From Planctomycetota bacterium (GTDB lineage Bacteria; Planctomycetota; Planctomycetia; Pirellulales; Thermoguttaceae): DNA of 8,384 nt. The number at the start of each line of letters is the position of its first letter. The first letter of the stretch is position 1. Shown one piece after another: positions 5,951-8,384 of the stretch. Under the pieces are notes generated by a model. That model saw only the letters and a list, made by a program, of their open reading frames with translations, did no database searches and was not told the origin of the DNA. Where the stretch lies: the NCBI GenBank assembly GCA_023397045.1, contig JAEWUR010000465.1, forward strand, positions 1 to 8,384, in the 5' to 3' direction. The position numbers were made by a program, and so were the translations under genes.

Positions 5951-6496
5951 ATGGTTGCCATGTCCGACCGAAATTGCGAAGATCTTGTTGAGATTCCGCT
6001 GGTCGGCGACCTGACCGAGAACATCGCGGATCTGAGCGACAAGCTGTTGTCGGTTCCACCGGGCGGCGAATGTATTTTGTACTTCGACTCGCCCGGCGGA
6101 AGCCCTTACTGCGCCAACGCCCTGATGTCGCTGATTCTTTTGCGCGGTTTGAAGGCGACGGGCATCGTGGTCGGCGAGTGTTCGTCGGCCGCGCTTTGGC
6201 CGTTTGCCGCGTGCCGTCGCCGATTGGTTACGCCGCTGAGCGTCCTGCTGTTTCACCCGATGAAATGGCAGAGCGAAGAGAATTGCGGATTGGTCGAGGC
6301 GGCGGAATGGGCGCGGCACTTCGCCCAGTTGGAGACCGACATGGACCGGCAGCTCGCCGAGTTGTTCGATTGCTCGGCCGAGAAGATCGAGACTTGGGTG
6401 CGGATGCACCGTTATGTGACCGGCCGGGAGATCGTCGAGGCCGGACTGGCCGAGATGGTCGACTGGAAACCACTCGATCTGATCACAAAACAATGA
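5951..6496 (+). CDS. ClpP-fold (ClpP/crotonase-like) protein with altered catalytic triad
   Basis: A 181-residue cytosolic protein of the ClpP/SppA fold. Family landmarks in order: DSPGGSPYCANAL (46-58), matching ClpP's SPGGS oxyanion segment; GECSSAALWPF (75-85), with Ser79 at the nucleophile place of GQAASM; VLLFHPMKW (98-106), with His102 at the catalytic His; and GREIVEAGLAEMVD (158-171), matching the SAxEAxxYGLVD end. Where ClpP has the triad Asp (ERDRF), this protein reads RMHRY, so His153 replaces it. There is no propeptide. Activity may be lost, changed or restored by another acid. The start is uncertain between ATG 5951 and ATG 5960; 5951 is used, with AGG at about 8 bases upstream. 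It lies 17 bases after the ferredoxin stop, and its TGA overlaps the apbE ATG, implying translational coupling. It is too short and diverged to call clpP. Confidence 0.8.
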   Translation: MVAMSDRNCEDLVEIPLVGDLTENIADLSDKLLSVPPGGECILYFDSPGGSPYCANALMSLILLRGLKATGIVVGECSSAALWPFAACRRRLVTPLSVLLFHPMKWQSEENCGLVEAAEWARHFAQLETDMDRQLAELFDCSAEKIETWVRMHRYVTGREIVEAGLAEMVDWKPLDLITKQ

Positions 6497-7455
6497 GCGA
6501 TTTGTTGATCCACGTCTCTCGCCGCGCGATGGCGGGCGAGTTCGAGGTCCGGTTTCCCGCCGATCGGTATCCGCACGGGATGGACTCGGCGTTGGAATCG
6601 CTCGATCTGCTCGAATCGATCGAAGAGGAGCTTTCGTTTTTTCGTCCGACCAGCCAGATTAGTCGGATCAACCTGCTGGCAGCCGACGAACCGGTCGAGG
6701 TTTCGGCCGAAACGTTCGAATTGCTTCGCCAGGCCATGACCTTGTACGACGAGACGCAAGGCGCCTATGACATCACGGCGACGCCGCTGTGGGAGGTCTG
6801 GGGTTTTGCACGCCGTCAAGGCAAAATTCCCTCCGACGCTCAACTCGACGAAGCGCGATCGTTCGTCGGCGGCCATCGGGTCGAATTCGATCCCGAGCGG
6901 CACACGATCCGGTTCAAACGGCCGGGTGTGCGGATCAACCTTGGCAGCATCGGAAAAGGCTATGCCCTGGACGTTTGCAGCGAGCGGCTGTCGGCGTTGG
7001 GCATCGACGATTTCCTGTTCCACGGCGGTCAGAGCAGCGTCTTGGCGCGCGGTTGCCAATCGGCCGGCCATCCTTGGGAGATCGGCGTTCGTTGTCCCGG
7101 GCAACATGGTCGGCGCATGGGCGTCATTCGACTCCGCGATCGGGCGTTGGGCACGTCGAGCGATCAGTTCCAATCGTTCCGGCATCAGGGGCGCCGCTAC
7201 GGCCACGTTTTAGACCCTCGCACTGGACGCCCGGTCGAAAATATCTACTCGACCACGGTCGTCGCGCCGACGGCGGCGCTGGCCGATGCACTGTCGACGG
7301 CGTTTCACGTCATGGGACCCGATCTGGCGCGCGAATACTGCGATCGCCATCCGGGCATCGGCATGGTCATTTTGACGCCGAGTTCCCGCGGCAACGATGT
7401 TGACGTGGTTTCGGCGGGCCTCGACGCGGAAGACGCACGGTGGATCGCAAATTGA
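6493..7455 (+). CDS. apbE: FAD:protein FMN transferase (ApbE family), cytoplasmic form
   Basis: ApbE enzymes use FAD and Mg2+ to attach FMN covalently to Ser/Thr of target flavoproteins (such as NqrB/NqrC and RnfD/RnfG). This one is 320 residues, normal length. Landmarks in order: EEELSFFRPTSQISRIN (44-60); GAYDITATPLWEVWGF (90-105); INLGSIGKGYALD (148-160), the family's LGxIxKGYAxD; HGGQSSVLARG (177-187); GTSSDQF (220-226), at the place of STSG; YGHVLDPRTGRP (236-247); and TAALADALSTAFHVMG (260-275), carrying the metal-site D-A-x-S-T segment. No signal peptide or lipobox is present, so it stays in the cytosol, unlike many exported ApbE proteins. The ATG at 6493 overlaps the preceding stop (ATGA). 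The target flavoprotein is not encoded in the window. The neighbouring ferredoxin hints at a redox complex, by inference. Confidence 0.9.
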   Translation: MSDLLIHVSRRAMAGEFEVRFPADRYPHGMDSALESLDLLESIEEELSFFRPTSQISRINLLAADEPVEVSAETFELLRQAMTLYDETQGAYDITATPLWEVWGFARRQGKIPSDAQLDEARSFVGGHRVEFDPERHTIRFKRPGVRINLGSIGKGYALDVCSERLSALGIDDFLFHGGQSSVLARGCQSAGHPWEIGVRCPGQHGRRMGVIRLRDRALGTSSDQFQSFRHQGRRYGHVLDPRTGRPVENIYSTTVVAPTAALADALSTAFHVMGPDLAREYCDRHPGIGMVILTPSSRGNDVDVVSAGLDAEDARWIAN

Positions 7456-7477
7456 GGTAGGATGATCCCTTAGCGCC

Positions 7478-7498
7478 CGGCCAAATCGGCTGTTTTTT
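7478..7498 (+). terminator. Probable intrinsic terminator after apbE
   Basis: CGGCC (7478-7482), loop AAATC, GGCTG (7488-7492) make a 5-base stem with one G-T pair, followed directly by six T (7493-7498). It lies 23 bases after the apbE stop and would end the ferredoxin/ClpP-like/apbE transcript. The stem is short, so efficiency is uncertain. Confidence 0.5.
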
Positions 7499-7582
7499 GG
7501 GAGGGGGATGCTGGACGACGGCCGTGCCCCGGCGATAGAATAGGCCGGATCGCGCGAAACGCCACTGGACCGTGCCAAGACG

Positions 7583-8266
7583 ATGCTCGACTTACTCCTA
7601 TCCTCCGGCTCCTATTTGGCCATCGTATTCGTGTTGGTGGTAACCGGCGCGGGCATCCCCATCCCGGAAGAAGTGCCGGTGGTTGCCGGAGGCGTGCTTG
7701 CGGCCAGCGGCTCGCTCGAACCGATCCCGGCGTTCTTGTGCTGCGTGTTCGGCGCCATCGCCGGCGACTGCGTCATGTATTGGATCGGCTACCATTTCGG
7801 GCAGGGCGTGCTTCGCGACCATCGTTGGTGGGCGAGGCTTGTTACGCCCGAACGCGAAGCTTCGATCGAGCGGCAGTTTCGCCGGCATGGCCTGAAGGTG
7901 TTTTTCGTGGCGCGATTTCTCGTCGGCTTGCGAACGCCGGTCTATTTGACGGCCGGCATCCTGCGGGTGTCGTTCCGCCGATTCTTTTTCATCGATCTAC
8001 TCTGTGCAACGTGTGTGGTCGGCACGTTTTTCTGGCTGAGCTATGCCTTTGGCCAATCGATCGCCCATCAGATTCGCGAGGTTGGCGTGTTCATGACGTT
8101 GATCGCGGTCGTGGCGACGGCCTGCGTCATTTTTTTCCTTTGGCGGCGTCGGCGAAGAATCTCGAAGACCTATCGCGAGCTGTCTCCGAGCGTCTTTCGT
8201 CCCCATTTTGATCGAGTCATGGCGGTCCGCAAGGCCGTCGAACGCGAGGTCGAAGAAGTCGCGTGA
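7583..8266 (+). CDS. DedA-family (VTT domain) integral membrane protein
   Basis: A 227-residue inner-membrane protein of the DedA / SNARE-associated (VTT) family, whose members include UptA- and PetA-type lipid-carrier transporters that recycle undecaprenyl phosphate or phospholipid. Seen in order: hydrophobic segment YLAIVFVLVV (11-20); re-entrant motif GIPIPEEVPVVAGG (24-37) with the acidic pair conserved in the family; a second segment AFLCCVFGAIAGDCVMYWIGY (about 50-70); amphipathic linker; the signature FVARFLVGLRTPVYLTAG (108-125) with the essential Arg residues; then two more hydrophobic spans (about 136-156 and 167-187) and a basic cytosolic tail (RRRRR, 188-192). The usual FxPGxR is FLVGLR here, a mild deviation. 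The start at 7583 gives full length; its Shine-Dalgarno is weak. A TAGAAT (7536-7541) upstream may be a -10. It stands apart from apbE behind the terminator. Confidence 0.88.
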   Translation: MLDLLLSSGSYLAIVFVLVVTGAGIPIPEEVPVVAGGVLAASGSLEPIPAFLCCVFGAIAGDCVMYWIGYHFGQGVLRDHRWWARLVTPEREASIERQFRRHGLKVFFVARFLVGLRTPVYLTAGILRVSFRRFFFIDLLCATCVVGTFFWLSYAFGQSIAHQIREVGVFMTLIAVVATACVIFFLWRRRRRISKTYRELSPSVFRPHFDRVMAVRKAVEREVEEVA

Positions 8267-8351
8267 GTTGTCGGAGCCCGCATTGCTTTCGGAGCCAGGG
8301 CGACCAACGGCGGCCCGATCATTGTGGAAGAACCCGTTGTACAGCCGGTTC

Positions 8352-8384
8352 ACTAGTGCTCTGTCAATGTTAGGAATTGGGGTG
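8352..8384. other. Possible edge of a repeat or mobile element, cut by the window
   Basis: After the DedA stop, 118 bases hold no gene. They include a direct repeat TCGGAGCC (8271-8278 and 8289-8296) and a GAACC/GGTTC dyad (8330-8334 with 8347-8351). From CTAGTGCTCTGTCAATG (about 8353) the text looks like the terminal wording of insertion elements I vaguely associate with planctomycete genomes. No transposase or second terminus is visible, so this is only a pointer. Confidence 0.2.

Noticed and set aside
5382..6059. Minus-strand 225-codon frame across the RNA and the ferredoxin
   Set aside because: It is antisense to the ferredoxin and crosses the terminator hairpin; no motifs or ribosome site are visible.
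6070..7455. Upstream extension of the ApbE frame to 6070
   Set aside because: The extra 141 codons overlap the ClpP-like gene and lack motifs; the ATGA overlap at 6493 and the start of ApbE homology fix the start.

Overview
The window looks like a chromosomal stretch from a GC-rich (about 60% by eye) free-living bacterium, most likely a planctomycete of the Pirellulales type. That placement is inference. It rests on the style of the tiny cysteine-rich lipoproteins, the secreted HGN/GHSFG hydrolase, the CelD-like acetyltransferase and the ClpP-like/ApbE pairing; no rRNA or marker-gene comparison was possible. No phage, CRISPR or complete insertion-sequence genes are visible. Most of the window reads as ordinary housekeeping and conserved-hypothetical DNA with one or two unusual stretches.

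Layout. Positions 1-1137 (+) hold the 3' three quarters of a purF-type amidophosphoribosyltransferase whose N-terminus lies outside the window. A 214-base gap (1138-1351) carries three inverted repeats; the last is a terminator-like hairpin between convergent genes. On the minus strand, 3324-2299 encodes a secreted alpha/beta hydrolase, followed after a 17-base gap by a class IV PLP aminotransferase (2281-1352); together they look like an operon. A divergent intergenic region (3325-3554) precedes a tandem pair of small seven-cysteine lipoproteins on the plus strand (3555-3785 and 3803-4039). These converge on a minus-strand CelD/FemAB-type GNAT acetyltransferase (5330-4179).

The most interesting part is 5474-7498 on the plus strand. 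A near-consensus sigma70-type promoter (TAGACA, 16-base spacer, TATATT) is followed about 105 bases later by a strong intrinsic terminator. This defines a small structured RNA or an attenuated leader. Next comes a compact operon: an 8-cysteine 2[4Fe-4S] ferredoxin (57 aa), a ClpP-fold protein that keeps Ser and His but has His where ClpP has its catalytic Asp, and a cytoplasmic ApbE-type FMN transferase whose start codon overlaps the ClpP-like stop (ATGA). A hairpin plus T6 closes the operon. A DedA-family membrane protein follows (7583-8266). The last 30 bases may be the edge of a repeat or mobile element.

The ferredoxin, ClpP-like and ApbE genes plausibly act together in a redox- or flavin-linked process. 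Nothing in the window names the partner enzyme, so that link rests on gene order only.
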